Assembly (NCBI GenBank): GCA_964581305.1
Contig: CAZONC010000004.1
Span: 1 to 37,409, forward strand
Direction of reading: 5' to 3'
Length of the DNA stretch: 37,409 nt
Source: CAZONC01 sp964581305
GTDB taxonomy: Archaea > Aenigmatarchaeota > Aenigmatarchaeia > CG10238-14 > SCSR01
The translations under genes and the position numbers were made by a program. This document shows, piece by piece, positions 5,699 to 14,612 of this stretch. The notes under the pieces are model-generated. The model had not been told where the DNA came from, ran no database searches, and worked only from the letters and a program-made list of their open reading frames with translations. How positions within the stretch are numbered: the first letter of the stretch is position 1; every line of letters begins with the position of its first letter.

Positions 5699-5777
5699 TA
5701 AATGTAATAAACAATTTCCTGATAAAATGAAAAAATGTCCTGAGTGTGGAAATAAATTAGTTAGGCTTGCATACTAA
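5685..5777 (+). CDS. Mini zinc-ribbon peptide (30 aa)
   Basis: ATG 5685 to TAA 5775-5777. The peptide is essentially one zinc ribbon, YCNKCNKQ..KKCPECGNKL, with two CxxC knuckles 10 residues apart. It could be an independent micro-protein or the tail of the decayed gene it overlaps. The gene ends convergently 2 bases from aIF5A. Confidence 0.5.
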   Translation: MKYCNKCNKQFPDKMKKCPECGNKLVRLAY

Positions 5778-5779
5778 TT

Positions 5780-6172
5780 TTATTTTAGTTCTTTAAGTGT
5801 CTTTATTCCCATAACTTCAAAATAAGGTATTTCCTCACCCGGCTTTACTTTTTCTTTTATTTCTTCAGGTATATCTAGTTCAACCACAGAAAAATCTTGA
5901 AGATCCATTATTTGTGCTTTGTTACCCATTATTGCTAAAACCTGGGCAGATTTTTTAATTACTATTGGAACTTCTACTGTTTCGTCTGCAGGCTTAACAA
6001 TACTTCGTCTTTTTCCATCAAGCAGCCCAATCGCATCAACCCGACATTTTGCTGCACCATGTTTTCCAGAAGTACTAACTGCAACTTTTTCAACTCGACA
6101 TGGCACACCGTCTATTAAAATAAAACCATTGGGTTTAAGTTCTTTTATAACAGCTGTGGTTTTTTCCATCAA
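5780..6172 (-). CDS. eif5A: Translation initiation factor aIF5A
   Basis: A 130-aa homologue of eIF5A/EF-P, which binds stalled ribosomes at the E site and helps form difficult peptide bonds. The N-terminal SH3-like domain carries the hypusine loop STSGKHGAAK, where Lys37 is the residue modified by deoxyhypusine synthase with spermidine; the OB-fold C-terminal domain follows (about residues 70-130). Full family length. Start is ATG at 6172 or the adjacent second ATG (6169). It is transcribed after the histone gene with 1 base between them, probably as one operon. AdoMet decarboxylase and agmatinase genes elsewhere in the window could supply the polyamine. Confidence 0.96.
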   Translation of the reverse strand: MMEKTTAVIKELKPNGFILIDGVPCRVEKVAVSTSGKHGAAKCRVDAIGLLDGKRRSIVKPADETVEVPIVIKKSAQVLAIMGNKAQIMDLQDFSVVELDIPEEIKEKVKPGEEIPYFEVMGIKTLKELK

Positions 6173-6173
6173 A

Positions 6174-6389
6174 TCACTTTTTTGCTAATAAAATATCTTC
6201 TCTTTTAACTGTAACACGTTTTGCATGATGAGCATATGCAACAGCATCAGCTGCAATTGCATTGCTAATTTCAACTAAAACATTTTTTAATTCCTTTACA
6301 GCTGAGAGTGAAACACGATCTACCCCAACTTCTTTACCAGCCTTTTTCAAAATTTTTTCTAATGGTAGTAGTGGAAAGTCTTTTGTCAT
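6174..6389 (-). CDS. Archaeal histone
   Basis: A 71-aa single histone fold (three helices), typical length for HMf-type histones. The signature C-terminal half ISNAIAADAVAYAHHAKRVTVKREDILLA matches the family pattern (AxxxAxHAxRxTVxxxDIxLA) in short; the N-terminal 'PLLPLEKILKKAG' forms helix 1. It wraps DNA as dimers or multimers. First gene of the minus-strand unit with aIF5A; the 27-bp gap to the divergent Nob1 gene must hold both promoters. Confidence 0.96.
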   Translation of the reverse strand: MTKDFPLLPLEKILKKAGKEVGVDRVSLSAVKELKNVLVEISNAIAADAVAYAHHAKRVTVKREDILLAKK

Positions 6390-6416
6390 ATAATTAATTA
6401 TTATCTATATATTTTT
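6390..6416. promoter_or_regulatory. Compact divergent promoter, histone / nob1
   Basis: Only 27 bp, entirely A/T-rich ('attaattattatctatatattttt'-like), separate two divergent start codons, so core promoter elements must overlap or extend into the coding regions. Leaderless transcripts are expected. Confidence 0.45.
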
Positions 6417-6896
6417 ATGAAAGCACTCCTTGACACCTCAGCATTGATTTATCTAAACGATTTTAGAAAATTTAAGAAAATTTTTACTGTTACAGAAGTG
6501 CTAGATGAAATTAAAGATAGAAACACACTACTTAAATTGTCTGGACTTAAGATAGAGGTGCTTGAACCAAAAAAAGAAACAGTAAATGAAATAAAAAATA
6601 TTGCAAGAAAAACAGGTGATTTGGAGAAATTATCAAAAACTGATTTAAAAATTTTAGCGTTAGCGAAAGAAACAGGTTCGACCATAATTTCAGACGATTA
6701 CTGTATCCAAAATGTTGCACAGAAAATAGGAATTAATTACATTTCACTTTTCAGCAAAAAAATAACAAAATTAATAAAATGGAAAAAATTTTGTCCGATC
6801 TGTAGAAGATATTTTGGAAATGGAAAAATATGTCCTTTTTGTGGTGAAAAATTGATAAGGCTACCTACTAAAATTAAAAAAATACGAAATCTTTAA
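6417..6896 (+). CDS. nob1: rRNA maturation endonuclease Nob1
   Basis: 159 aa. The N-terminal PIN nuclease domain (about residues 1-115) has the acidic residues expected for metal binding: D6 in LLDTSA, E in TEVLDEI, D in SKTDLKI and the DD of ISDDY. A C-terminal zinc ribbon CPIC...CPFCG (about 127-145) completes the Nob1 architecture. Nob1 makes the final cut at the 3' end of 16S rRNA (family knowledge), which is intact in this window. It is divergent from the histone/aIF5A unit and followed by TFB. Confidence 0.92.
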   Translation: MKALLDTSALIYLNDFRKFKKIFTVTEVLDEIKDRNTLLKLSGLKIEVLEPKKETVNEIKNIARKTGDLEKLSKTDLKILALAKETGSTIISDDYCIQNVAQKIGINYISLFSKKITKLIKWKKFCPICRRYFGNGKICPFCGEKLIRLPTKIKKIRNL

Positions 6897-6944
6897 ATAC
6901 CTTTCGATATAAAATTTAATAAGCTTTTGGTTTGAAATTTTTAC

Positions 6945-7886
6945 TTGAAAGTGATTAAATTGGCAAAAAAACATGGTACAAAATGCCCTGATTGCGGAAG
7001 CTATCAATTTATTGAAGATCCTATAAGAGCAGAGCTAATTTGTAGAAAGTGTGGACTTGTAATGAAGGAAGAGCTGATTGATACAGGTCAGGAGTGGCGT
7101 GCATTTGATAGTGAACAAATGTCAAAAAGAGCACGATCAGGAGCTCCTTTAACATTTACAAAACATGATAAAGGAATGACAACAGAAATAGGTAAAGGTC
7201 TAGGTGAACTTTACAAAGTTCCTACAAAAAAGCGTGCACAATATTACCGATTAACTAAGTGGCATAAAAGACTTATAAGATCGAAAGATAGAAACCTTTC
7301 TTTTGCTTTATCAGAACTTCAAAGAATTGTTTCATTCCTAAATTTATCGCGAAGTATGCATGAACGAATCGCTAGATATTACGGCGAGGCAGTTGATAAA
7401 GGTCTTGTGCGAGGAAGAAGTATTGAGTCTGTGATTGCTGCACTAACTTATGTTGTTTGCCGTGAGTTTGGTTCACCAAGAGCTATTGATGAAATAGCGC
7501 AAGCATCAGGAGTGGATCGAAGAGAAATTGGTCGAACATATCGATATATTGCACGTGAGTTGAAGTTGCGAATTCTACCAGCCGATCCAATAACATATAT
7601 TCCACGTTTTTGTTCAATGCTTGGTTTAAGTGATAAAGTTCAAGCAAAAGCTATAGAGATTTTGAAAAAAGCAAAAAAACATGATATAACTTCTGGTAAA
7701 GGGCCAACCGGTGTGGCGGCAGCTGCAATTTATATAGCATGTGTTTTGTCAGATGAAAAAAGAACTCAGAGAGAGGTTGCAGATATTTGTGGTATTACAG
7801 AAGTTACAATCAGAAATAGATACAAAGAACTTGTGGAAAAACTTGGAATAGAGGAAGAGGTAGAGAAAAAGGCAAAAGAAGAGTAA
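6945..7886 (+). CDS. tfb: Transcription initiation factor TFB (TFIIB homologue)
   Basis: About 313 aa. The N-terminal zinc ribbon KCPDCGSYQF..ICRKCGLV recruits RNA polymerase; the B-reader/linker region with EWRAFDSEQMSKRARSG follows; then two cyclin-like repeats (about 110-205 and 210-305), the second ending in a helix-turn-helix REVADICGITEVTIRNRYKEL that contacts BRE. The start is uncertain: TTG 6945, GTG 6951 and TTG 6960 are all in frame and no ATG precedes the zinc ribbon. A TATA-like box (gatataaaat) lies at about 6906. Confidence 0.95.
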   Translation: MKVIKLAKKHGTKCPDCGSYQFIEDPIRAELICRKCGLVMKEELIDTGQEWRAFDSEQMSKRARSGAPLTFTKHDKGMTTEIGKGLGELYKVPTKKRAQYYRLTKWHKRLIRSKDRNLSFALSELQRIVSFLNLSRSMHERIARYYGEAVDKGLVRGRSIESVIAALTYVVCREFGSPRAIDEIAQASGVDRREIGRTYRYIARELKLRILPADPITYIPRFCSMLGLSDKVQAKAIEILKKAKKHDITSGKGPTGVAAAAIYIACVLSDEKRTQREVADICGITEVTIRNRYKELVEKLGIEEEVEKKAKEE

Positions 7887-7946
7887 GTAAATGGACAATT
7901 ATCATGCTACACGTGCTATCGAAAAATGCTTTAAGAGAATGAGCGC

Positions 7947-8441
7947 CTATCCCAATAAATTATGTTTTATTTTATCACAGAAGATTTTAAGTTTCATTTT
8001 TTGCTCTATATCTTTTTCTTTCAGTCTATGCTCCTGAATTTTTTCTTTGTCAAATATATGAATTACCGTGTATCTTAGCTTAGCAAGCTCATGCGCAACA
8101 TATCTTCGATGGCACCTAAACCAAAGCGCTTCTGCACAGAGTATTGCTATTGTTTTTTCATCAGCTATTTGCAGAAGTTTTTTTATCCCATCTGCAAATT
8201 CCTTTGTTTGTGTAAAAGCCGCATAACCACCGACCCTATATCCACCAAGTTCTGGAAAATGAACATATTGTATGTTGTTTTTAGCTAATTCATTTTCCAA
8301 ATTTTCTTTATTGAAATGAGGAAATTTTTTGCTTGAAGGAAATCGCCGTATATCAATTACCAACTCTATTTGAAATTTTTTTAAAATTGAGAGGAAATCC
8401 TCTAAAGTTCGGGTTGAATGACCAATGGTATAAATTTTCAT
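7947..8441 (-). CDS. DUF488 family protein
   Basis: 164 aa. Family hallmarks are the N-terminal MKIYTIGHSTRTLEDF, 'DIRRFPSS' and 'ILCAEALWFRCHRR'. The central Cys-Ala-Glu-x(4,5)-CHR segment is the conserved putative active site. The biochemical function of DUF488 is not established. Start ATG 8441 is preferred over an upstream in-frame codon that would overlap the preceding gene. It is the last gene of the minus-strand cluster, 10 bases after the 388-aa nucleotidyltransferase gene, so co-transcription is likely. Confidence 0.85.
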   Translation of the reverse strand: MKIYTIGHSTRTLEDFLSILKKFQIELVIDIRRFPSSKKFPHFNKENLENELAKNNIQYVHFPELGGYRVGGYAAFTQTKEFADGIKKLLQIADEKTIAILCAEALWFRCHRRYVAHELAKLRYTVIHIFDKEKIQEHRLKEKDIEQKMKLKIFCDKIKHNLLG

Positions 8442-8451
8442 AATTAAATAT

Positions 8452-9618
8452 TCATTTTTCTTTACCAATTTTTCCTTTAAGTGCTTTTGCTAGCTCGTGA
8501 ATTAGTTTTCTAACCCATTCTCTCATTTCATAGACATCTTTATCAGGAATTTCTGTAATTTTCTTCTGTTCAACCAACCTTTTCATATCTTCAACTTTTT
8601 TCCAAACATCCCAATAGTAACTTTCTATAAGTTTTCTATCAATAAGTTCTTTTTTAAAAGTCGTACCGAGCTCTCCTTCTTTTTCTGGAATTTTCTTTAG
8701 CGTTTTTAGTGCAGCAATAGCTGCTTTATGCATAACCTCATACGTTCTTTCAATAATTTTTTCTTTTTTCTTTTGTTCGAGTGCATTTAATAAGCTAAAC
8801 ATTTTATTAACAAATTTTTCTGCTTTTGCAATCCATTCATCCACAAAAGCACCAGTAACCTCTGATAGTTCCTTATGCTCAATCTTCTTCCTTATTTCGA
8901 TTATTTCCTTTAGCCATTCTGCATATTCTGGCTCAAGTATACCTGGCTCCACCAAAAATTTTTTCACATCTTCATATGCTTTACTAGGAACTGGCGGTGC
9001 AAGTCCCATGAACATTAGGACAGCTTGAGCAGTATTTAGCATTGCATAATAACAATCTTCTGCCAGCATGAGAAGTTTAACCGTTTTAGCTCTCATTAAT
9101 TTTTTCGGCGCACCTTCCATGTAATTTTCTATTGCTTCTCTTGTTCCAGGAATTTTCCCTGCAAGTAAAAGTCTTTTCCATGGACCAAAAAATCCTGTAT
9201 CATAAATTGGAATACCTTCTTTTATGAAATTGTAAATTATTGGATGACAGACTCGCGCATAATCTGTAAATTCTGTCAATGTATAACTTGGCTGAACAGA
9301 AATTAAGCACGTTTTTTCTTCTTTTCCTTTTTCATTTTTTGTTGTTATGATAGCCTCAGGTATGGATTTAGCAATTTTTTCCAGATCTTCATCGATTTTT
9401 TCATGAAGCTCTGGCGTAATTTTAAAAGTGGTATCATCTAGCACAACAAAAACGTCTATGTCACTTTTTGGCTTAAATTCTTCACGGGCAACAGAACCCA
9501 TCATTACTATGCATTTTACATATTTACCATATTTTTTTAGAACTTTTTTTGCAAATTTCTTTACTGCATCTATTCTTTTCTCTTTTTCTGACAGTTCCTT
9601 TTTGCTTTTTTTTGACAT
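8452..9618 (-). CDS. Nucleotidyltransferase-HEPN fusion protein (388 aa)
   Basis: The N-terminal minimal nucleotidyltransferase domain (about 25-170) has the polymerase-beta superfamily signature GSVAREEFKPKSDIDVFVV. A helical HEPN-like domain follows (about 175-285) with 'IRKKIEHKEL', the RX4H motif of HEPN RNases. A second all-helical HEPN-like segment fills about 290-388. MNT and HEPN usually form two-gene toxin-antitoxin pairs in which MNT nucleotidylates the HEPN RNase (family knowledge); here they are fused. It is a paralogue of the upstream gene, sharing 'IYDTGF..P..R.L..G'. Start ATG 9618 sits 14 bases after that gene. Function unknown. Confidence 0.82.
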   Translation of the reverse strand: MSKKSKKELSEKEKRIDAVKKFAKKVLKKYGKYVKCIVMMGSVAREEFKPKSDIDVFVVLDDTTFKITPELHEKIDEDLEKIAKSIPEAIITTKNEKGKEEKTCLISVQPSYTLTEFTDYARVCHPIIYNFIKEGIPIYDTGFFGPWKRLLLAGKIPGTREAIENYMEGAPKKLMRAKTVKLLMLAEDCYYAMLNTAQAVLMFMGLAPPVPSKAYEDVKKFLVEPGILEPEYAEWLKEIIEIRKKIEHKELSEVTGAFVDEWIAKAEKFVNKMFSLLNALEQKKKEKIIERTYEVMHKAAIAALKTLKKIPEKEGELGTTFKKELIDRKLIESYYWDVWKKVEDMKRLVEQKKITEIPDKDVYEMREWVRKLIHELAKALKGKIGKEK

Positions 9619-9631
9619 TAAATCATCTTTC

Positions 9632-10417
9632 TTATTCTTCACCAACTATTTCTTTGGGCAATAACTTTTTAAATCTATCGATAATGTCTTTTGTCAAATT
9701 CAAAGCCAGTTTCAAATGATCTGTTGTTATATCTTTTATTTTTTTATGATCTATATCTTTCCATAGTTTGTCCAGCCGCTTAAATTTTCTTACATATTCA
9801 GCCTCAATTTTTCGCTCTTTTACCAGTTTTTTCAAAAATTTTGGAATCATTTTTGCATCAGGCTGTTCTTTGAAATAGTACATTATCACTGATTGACAAA
9901 TATCAAGTGCACTATATCTTAGCTCAAAAATCAGACTTTTCATATCAATTTTAATTTTTTTGTATCTTCCTTCTGCAGCCTTTGCTTTTAATTTAATTGT
10001 TTCTTCGCTTGGAGGAAGTAAACCCATTGTCAGCATTCTTTGTACCGGTTTAATAAAACCAGTGTCGTATATTATAAGACCGTATCTTAGAAAATTGATC
10101 AATTCAGGCGAGCCGAGTTTAACCCAACTCCAAAATTCAGTCAAGGTAGTTATTTGAATATGAAGATTGCGCAACTCATGTGCAATTAAATATAGCTGTG
10201 TATTTACTTTTTCTAAATCTTCTGAGCTTTTGGTTGCTGTATCATCCACTATAACCCACACATCAATGTCAGATCCCTTTTTCATCATGCCTCTAGCCGC
10301 AGAACCGAATATAAGAACAGATTTAATTATATCTCCATATTGTTTTCTTGCTTCATTTGTAAATTGCACGACTTTTGTATGTATTTCTTCTTTACCAATT
10401 TTTTCACTTTCTTTCAT
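9632..10417 (-). CDS. Nucleotidyltransferase-HEPN-like protein (261 aa)
   Basis: The N-terminal nucleotidyltransferase domain has GSAARGMMKKGSDIDVWVIV (GS and SDID metal-binding residues intact). The C-terminal helical domain is of HEPN type, but where the paralogue has RX4H this one has 'LWKDIDHKK', keeping His and lacking the Arg. If it is an HEPN domain, the RNase site may be degenerate, so this copy may be regulatory. ATG 10417 is used; a TTG at 10426 is the alternative. It lies 10 bases after the TIM-barrel gene. Confidence 0.78.
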   Translation of the reverse strand: MKESEKIGKEEIHTKVVQFTNEARKQYGDIIKSVLIFGSAARGMMKKGSDIDVWVIVDDTATKSSEDLEKVNTQLYLIAHELRNLHIQITTLTEFWSWVKLGSPELINFLRYGLIIYDTGFIKPVQRMLTMGLLPPSEETIKLKAKAAEGRYKKIKIDMKSLIFELRYSALDICQSVIMYYFKEQPDAKMIPKFLKKLVKERKIEAEYVRKFKRLDKLWKDIDHKKIKDITTDHLKLALNLTKDIIDRFKKLLPKEIVGEE

Positions 10418-10427
10418 AATTATCAAA

Positions 10428-12134
10428 TTATTTTAACTCCTCTTTTTTAAATTTTTCAGGCGGAATGCCTTTTTCGATCGCAGCCCGACTAATTACTCCA
10501 TATTCCTCCTCCGGCACAGCAAGTAATCCTTTAAGCGGATCTCTTGCATGTTCCCTTATAATTGCGAGTTGCCGTTCTTCCGATGCAATTTCGCCTATAG
10601 AAATTCCAAAGAACGATGGTGGCAATTTTTCTGGGGGCACATCTTTTTCCAGATGTTCTGCCATAATTTTTAATGCAGTTATACTATTTTTAAATGGATC
10701 ATCACCACCTCCACGCTCAAAAATTAAATAGACCGTGTGATATTTTCCTAGTCCCGTTTTTCTCAGCATCCATAGAAGCTTATAAATTGTTATATCACCG
10801 ATTTCGATTGGTCTGTGTGAATGTAATGGGCTTGGATAATTAGCATGTATAGATAATATGTATTTGCCTGTATCTGAAAATTTTTCAGTAAACTCGCGAA
10901 CTTCTTCTAGCGGATCTACACCATGCGTTGCCAAATGTTCCCAATCCATAAGCATAAAAATTTTATTACTAAATTCTTCCAAACCAATTTCTTTTAACCT
11001 TTCTGATAAATTTTTAACAACGACGTATATCTGTTTAGGTCTCCACAAAGGATAAAGTCCAGCTTGCGAGGGACTCCTCGCATCAGGTATTTCAATTGTG
11101 ATTTTCAAATTTTTGGCAAAATTTTTAAGTTGTTCTTTATCTTCCTTTTCCACAATTTTCATTTCTTCAATCTCTTTTGGTAACTTATTTTTTATAAATT
11201 CAAATGCGCTTATAATATGACCCTCTAAAAACTTAGCTGCAACAACCGAATAAAAAAATTCTTTAAACATTTTTTCAAATTTTCCACCTTTAACTTTTGC
11301 TTCTTCAAATTTTTCTTCAATCCACGTTTTTGTTCCATTTTTCCCATCCTTTGTGTAATCAACATCACCAATTTCACTTGAATATAATTCAGAAATCTTA
11401 ACCCATAGCGCATCTTTTTTAAAAAAGAGCCAGTGTGCCAATATTTTGTAAGCTTCAACCTCGTTGCCGTATTCCTCTATTCTCCAAGGACGACCTTCAT
11501 ATAAAGCCTTTTCTATCTCTTTTTTTATTAATTTTTCTATTTCTTTGCTGATTTCTTCTGCAGATTTTCCACTTTCTCTTAATTTGTATGCCATTTCATT
11601 AATTTCTCGAATGGCCGTTTCGTCAAGAATAACTGAATCATAATCTTGCCAAAATCTATCAACAAACCATTTTCTCAATTTCGTATTTGCCTCATCATCA
11701 CCTTTCATAAGTGTTGATATAAAATTACCATAGAATTCAACCATTGCAATTCTAAGTTTAGTTTCGGCATATGTAAAAAGTTCTGGCCAAGGATAAAGGC
11801 ATGCATGGAAATTAACATATTTCATCCCACCAAAAACAGCAGATCGAATTGATTTTTCTATATGTTCTTGTGCCTCCCTCCACGTCTCTCTATCAGCTGA
11901 TTCCATTCTTACAGTCAAACTACCGTGAAAAAACAATTCTAAACCTTGTTTTTCAGCTATGTATCTTATTTCTTTTCCTTCAGTGTAATTAATCTCATGT
12001 GGCACATCGCCTGCAATTTCTATAACATCTGTTCCTCTTGTAAGTGCATAGGCTACTTTTTTTACTGCAGAGGCCAACTGCACATCTCCTCCAATTGAAT
12101 ACAACCCAGTTGTAGTTCCAACTTTAAACCCCAT
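10428..12134 (-). CDS. TIM-barrel protein, AP endonuclease IV / xylose isomerase-like, with helical insertion
   Basis: 568 aa, about twice the length of a plain barrel. Barrel strands with metal-site-like residues are visible: 'VIEIAGDVPHE', 'LFFHGSL', 'YVNFHACLYPWPE', 'ITIEIPDARSP', 'MLMDWEHLATHG', 'ILSIHANYPS', 'SHRPIEIGDI' and 'YLIFERGGGDD'. Between about 150 and 330 lies a charged, mostly helical insertion not expected in the family. The superfamily includes DNA repair nucleases and sugar isomerases, so the reaction cannot be predicted. ATG 12134 (after the upstream stop) is preferred to a TTG overlapping it. Confidence 0.72.
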   Translation of the reverse strand: MGFKVGTTTGLYSIGGDVQLASAVKKVAYALTRGTDVIEIAGDVPHEINYTEGKEIRYIAEKQGLELFFHGSLTVRMESADRETWREAQEHIEKSIRSAVFGGMKYVNFHACLYPWPELFTYAETKLRIAMVEFYGNFISTLMKGDDEANTKLRKWFVDRFWQDYDSVILDETAIREINEMAYKLRESGKSAEEISKEIEKLIKKEIEKALYEGRPWRIEEYGNEVEAYKILAHWLFFKKDALWVKISELYSSEIGDVDYTKDGKNGTKTWIEEKFEEAKVKGGKFEKMFKEFFYSVVAAKFLEGHIISAFEFIKNKLPKEIEEMKIVEKEDKEQLKNFAKNLKITIEIPDARSPSQAGLYPLWRPKQIYVVVKNLSERLKEIGLEEFSNKIFMLMDWEHLATHGVDPLEEVREFTEKFSDTGKYILSIHANYPSPLHSHRPIEIGDITIYKLLWMLRKTGLGKYHTVYLIFERGGGDDPFKNSITALKIMAEHLEKDVPPEKLPPSFFGISIGEIASEERQLAIIREHARDPLKGLLAVPEEEYGVISRAAIEKGIPPEKFKKEELK

Positions 12135-12138
12135 CTTA

Positions 12139-13827
12139 TCACGGAAATTCAAAACTTTTTAGGAAAAATTCTTTAATTGTAGAAAACCATGTGGAAACTT
12201 CGGCAAGATAATATTTTGCTAATCTATGTTGAATTGCAAATTCATAAGGTCCTTCTGCACGTAGAAAACCCACTTCCATTCCAAGTGTTTCAAAAAACTT
12301 TCCAAGAGCTATTCGAATTTTTTTTATCACATTCATCAAACCACTTTCTTTAACTTCTGTTTTTCTCTCACCAACTTCTTTTTTATAAATTTCTGGATAT
12401 TCCTCCTCAACAATTTCTGTAATTTTTTTACCTTCGGCGCCATATTCACCAAGCAATGTGTTAATATATAGATCAAATTGTTTATCTCTTGCCACAATTT
12501 CGAGACAGCGTGAAATTATTATATTTTGTGAAGCAGTGTAAACTTTTAGATTCTCAATGCTTAGACCCTCCATTTCTGTTCCATCAGGAAATCGTATAAC
12601 AGATCTCTTCATCGGAATTTCAACAAAAATATAATATGGGCTAAAAAGCCATGTCGGCATTGTTTCTGTTCCTTTGTATGCTGCTTTAAATTGCGTTACA
12701 AGCATTTCTCTTGCTTTGTATAAATCTTTTGTAGTAATTTTTACTTTATACTCATCTTCTATTTTTTTAATCATTTTGCGTACAAGAGTATCGATAGAAG
12801 GTTCAAGTGGTAGCGCATCTACCTTTTCATCCCACTTCTCACCTTCTTTATCCAATTCTTTATGTAAATCATCAATTTCACTCCTTGTAAAACCAGCCTT
12901 TAGCGCGTGAATACGATCAAGCGGCTTCTCTCTTGTTATTTTCCATTTTTCTGCTGGTGCAAAGGGACGCCATGCCCAAATGCGCATTGAGTCTAAAGCA
13001 AAGGCCTGTGCATCAGGTCTTAAAACGGATTTTAACAATGGCGATGGTTTTGATAGAGCATCTTCAATCATTTTAAATCTTGCAATTACCGGTCTTAGCA
13101 TGTTTTTGTATTCTTCCACAGATTTCTTTCTTGCTTCTTTGAGAGATGTTAAAGTTTTATATCTCTCTTCGACTGTTGGTCGAAAAAGTCTATCTCTCCA
13201 TTCAAGATATAATTTATTTTTCGTTGCAAGCACCACGCCTTCGGCTTCAGAAACTTTTAGCTTTTCTTTAATTTTTTTCGGATCTATATCTTCATCCGAC
13301 AGTTGCATAAAGTCAGCAATTATGGTTGGCCATCTTGATGTAATAAGTTTTAGCGCAATACCTTCACCAGTATGAACATCTACCTGATCAATAAAGATTG
13401 ACCTAAGAGTTTGATCACCTTTTTTTATCAATTCCAAATTACCTTCTTTTTTTCCTTTTTCGATTAACAAATAATAATCCATGTATTCTTTATATTTTCG
13501 CCAATCATGCATTATCAATTCCAAATCAGAAATTGCAGTTGAAATACTTGCTAACCCAGTTTTAATTTGTCCTTGTAGGGTATCTTTTTGCGAAATTACC
13601 AAATCATAATATGGTTTAAGAATTGGTGAGACAAAAATTTCTTCTTCAATTTTATACGTTTGAAAACCCCATTTTGGAAGTTGAAATGCAATTGCATAGT
13701 ATACTTTTGTACATTTTCCCATTGGTGCTGCAAAGTCCAGATAAACCTCTGCTGGTTTTGGACTTATATTTACTCCTTCTCCTGGTTTTAATTCTTCTGG
13801 TGGACCTTCTGGATATTTAACTACCAT
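12139..13827 (-). CDS. Uncharacterised 562-aa protein
   Basis: No family recognised. It is soluble-looking: no signal peptide or membrane segment, largely helical in the middle (about 90-290) with many charged heptad-like stretches. The N-terminus 'YPEGPPEELKPGEG' is Pro/Gly-rich and followed by beta-like segments. Unusually Trp/Tyr-rich patches occur ('MRIWAWRPFAPAEKW', 'PTWLFSPYYIFVEIP'). It heads a tightly spaced series with the TIM-barrel and both NT-HEPN genes (gaps of 4-14 bases), implying a shared process. Confidence 0.7.
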   Translation of the reverse strand: MVVKYPEGPPEELKPGEGVNISPKPAEVYLDFAAPMGKCTKVYYAIAFQLPKWGFQTYKIEEEIFVSPILKPYYDLVISQKDTLQGQIKTGLASISTAISDLELIMHDWRKYKEYMDYYLLIEKGKKEGNLELIKKGDQTLRSIFIDQVDVHTGEGIALKLITSRWPTIIADFMQLSDEDIDPKKIKEKLKVSEAEGVVLATKNKLYLEWRDRLFRPTVEERYKTLTSLKEARKKSVEEYKNMLRPVIARFKMIEDALSKPSPLLKSVLRPDAQAFALDSMRIWAWRPFAPAEKWKITREKPLDRIHALKAGFTRSEIDDLHKELDKEGEKWDEKVDALPLEPSIDTLVRKMIKKIEDEYKVKITTKDLYKAREMLVTQFKAAYKGTETMPTWLFSPYYIFVEIPMKRSVIRFPDGTEMEGLSIENLKVYTASQNIIISRCLEIVARDKQFDLYINTLLGEYGAEGKKITEIVEEEYPEIYKKEVGERKTEVKESGLMNVIKKIRIALGKFFETLGMEVGFLRAEGPYEFAIQHRLAKYYLAEVSTWFSTIKEFFLKSFEFP

Positions 13828-13853
13828 ATTTTAAAAATTATGTTTTACTTATC

Positions 13854-14015
13854 TTAAGTTTTCATTAAATACAATCCAATCATGATTAAAAGAAGACCAA
13901 GCAAAATTCCTGCATTACCAAGTTTTTCAGTTTGATAATCACTTATCCATGGAAATTTAATTATAATTAGCAGTCCAAATATAAAGCTTACAACACCAAC
14001 TATCTTTTTGATCAT
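13854..14015 (-). CDS. Small two-helix membrane protein (53 aa)
   Basis: ATG 14015 to TAA 13854. Two hydrophobic helices, 'IVGVVSFIFGLLIII' and 'AGILLGLLLIMIGLYL', flank a short polar turn (KFPWISDYQTEKLG). A C-terminal MKT and an N-terminal MIKK suggest both ends face the cytoplasm. It lies 26 bases upstream of the 562-aa gene on the same strand and 52 bases from the divergent unit, so it may anchor the cluster's proteins to the membrane (inference). Confidence 0.68.
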   Translation of the reverse strand: MIKKIVGVVSFIFGLLIIIKFPWISDYQTEKLGNAGILLGLLLIMIGLYLMKT

Positions 14016-14067
14016 ACTATTATTTTGGAAATAATATCTTTTTAACTTATACGACTAAATTATTTTT
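14016..14067. promoter_or_regulatory. Divergent promoter of the uncharacterised cluster
   Basis: A 52-bp A/T-rich gap between divergent start codons containing 'aataatatcttttta' and 'taacttatac' TATA-like segments, one facing each way. It supports coordinated expression of the minus-strand operon and the plus-strand trio. Confidence 0.4.
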
Positions 14068-14610
14068 ATGCCAGTATTTGCAAGAACCAAGCTTGTAATT
14101 CATGAAGATTGCTTAGCTCCAGCTCCGGGTTCACCATTGCCAGGAAGAGAAATTATTACACTTAATTATACAGGTCCGAATCCGCAAAATATATATCCAG
14201 AAATAAAAAAGCTCTTTACCACAATTTTTAAAGTTGAGGAAAAGGATGTGATAGAGCGCGAGGTGTTTTGGAATCCTGACGGAAGCTTTAAAGTAGCTTT
14301 TGAGGTAGTAAAAGATTTGGATAAATTTAGTTTTATGCAATTTAACATCGACCTAGATGGTGTAGCAAAACCAAGTAGAGAATTTGGAAAAGAAGGAAGT
14401 GTAAAGATAAAAATCGAAGCACTTCTTAGAACAGAGTATCCACAGGATACAATTTGGCAAAGAAGTTTATTTTATGAAATCTTTCGTGTTTTTTATCATA
14501 AAATTGTTTATGATAAAATAAGAGCAAAATATAAAGAACAATGTGCCCAATTAGCAAAAAATTTTCAAGAAGCACTTAAATCCTTTTTTAACGTTTTGAG
14601 GACAAGATAA
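14068..14610 (+). CDS. 'DCLAP' paralogue 1 (180 aa, unknown)
   Basis: Unknown protein, clearly paralogous to the next gene. Shared features: 'xxxDCLAPxxx' near the N-terminus, 'Y/F-x-G-x-NP' before an amphipathic helix, 'xxDxxERxVxW', a run of beta strands, and a C-terminal helix with a Y-x-x-x-C pattern (YKEQCAQL). The predicted order (strand, helix, several strands, long C-terminal helix) is compatible with an SRPBCC/START-like helix-grip fold, but this is only a fold guess. 2 bases separate it from the next gene. Confidence 0.7.
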   Translation: MPVFARTKLVIHEDCLAPAPGSPLPGREIITLNYTGPNPQNIYPEIKKLFTTIFKVEEKDVIEREVFWNPDGSFKVAFEVVKDLDKFSFMQFNIDLDGVAKPSREFGKEGSVKIKIEALLRTEYPQDTIWQRSLFYEIFRVFYHKIVYDKIRAKYKEQCAQLAKNFQEALKSFFNVLRTR

Positions 14611-14612
14611 TT

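Noticed and set aside
7887..7946. Short frame after TFB starting at 7891
   Set aside because: It runs into antisense of the DUF488 gene and has no recognisable pattern.
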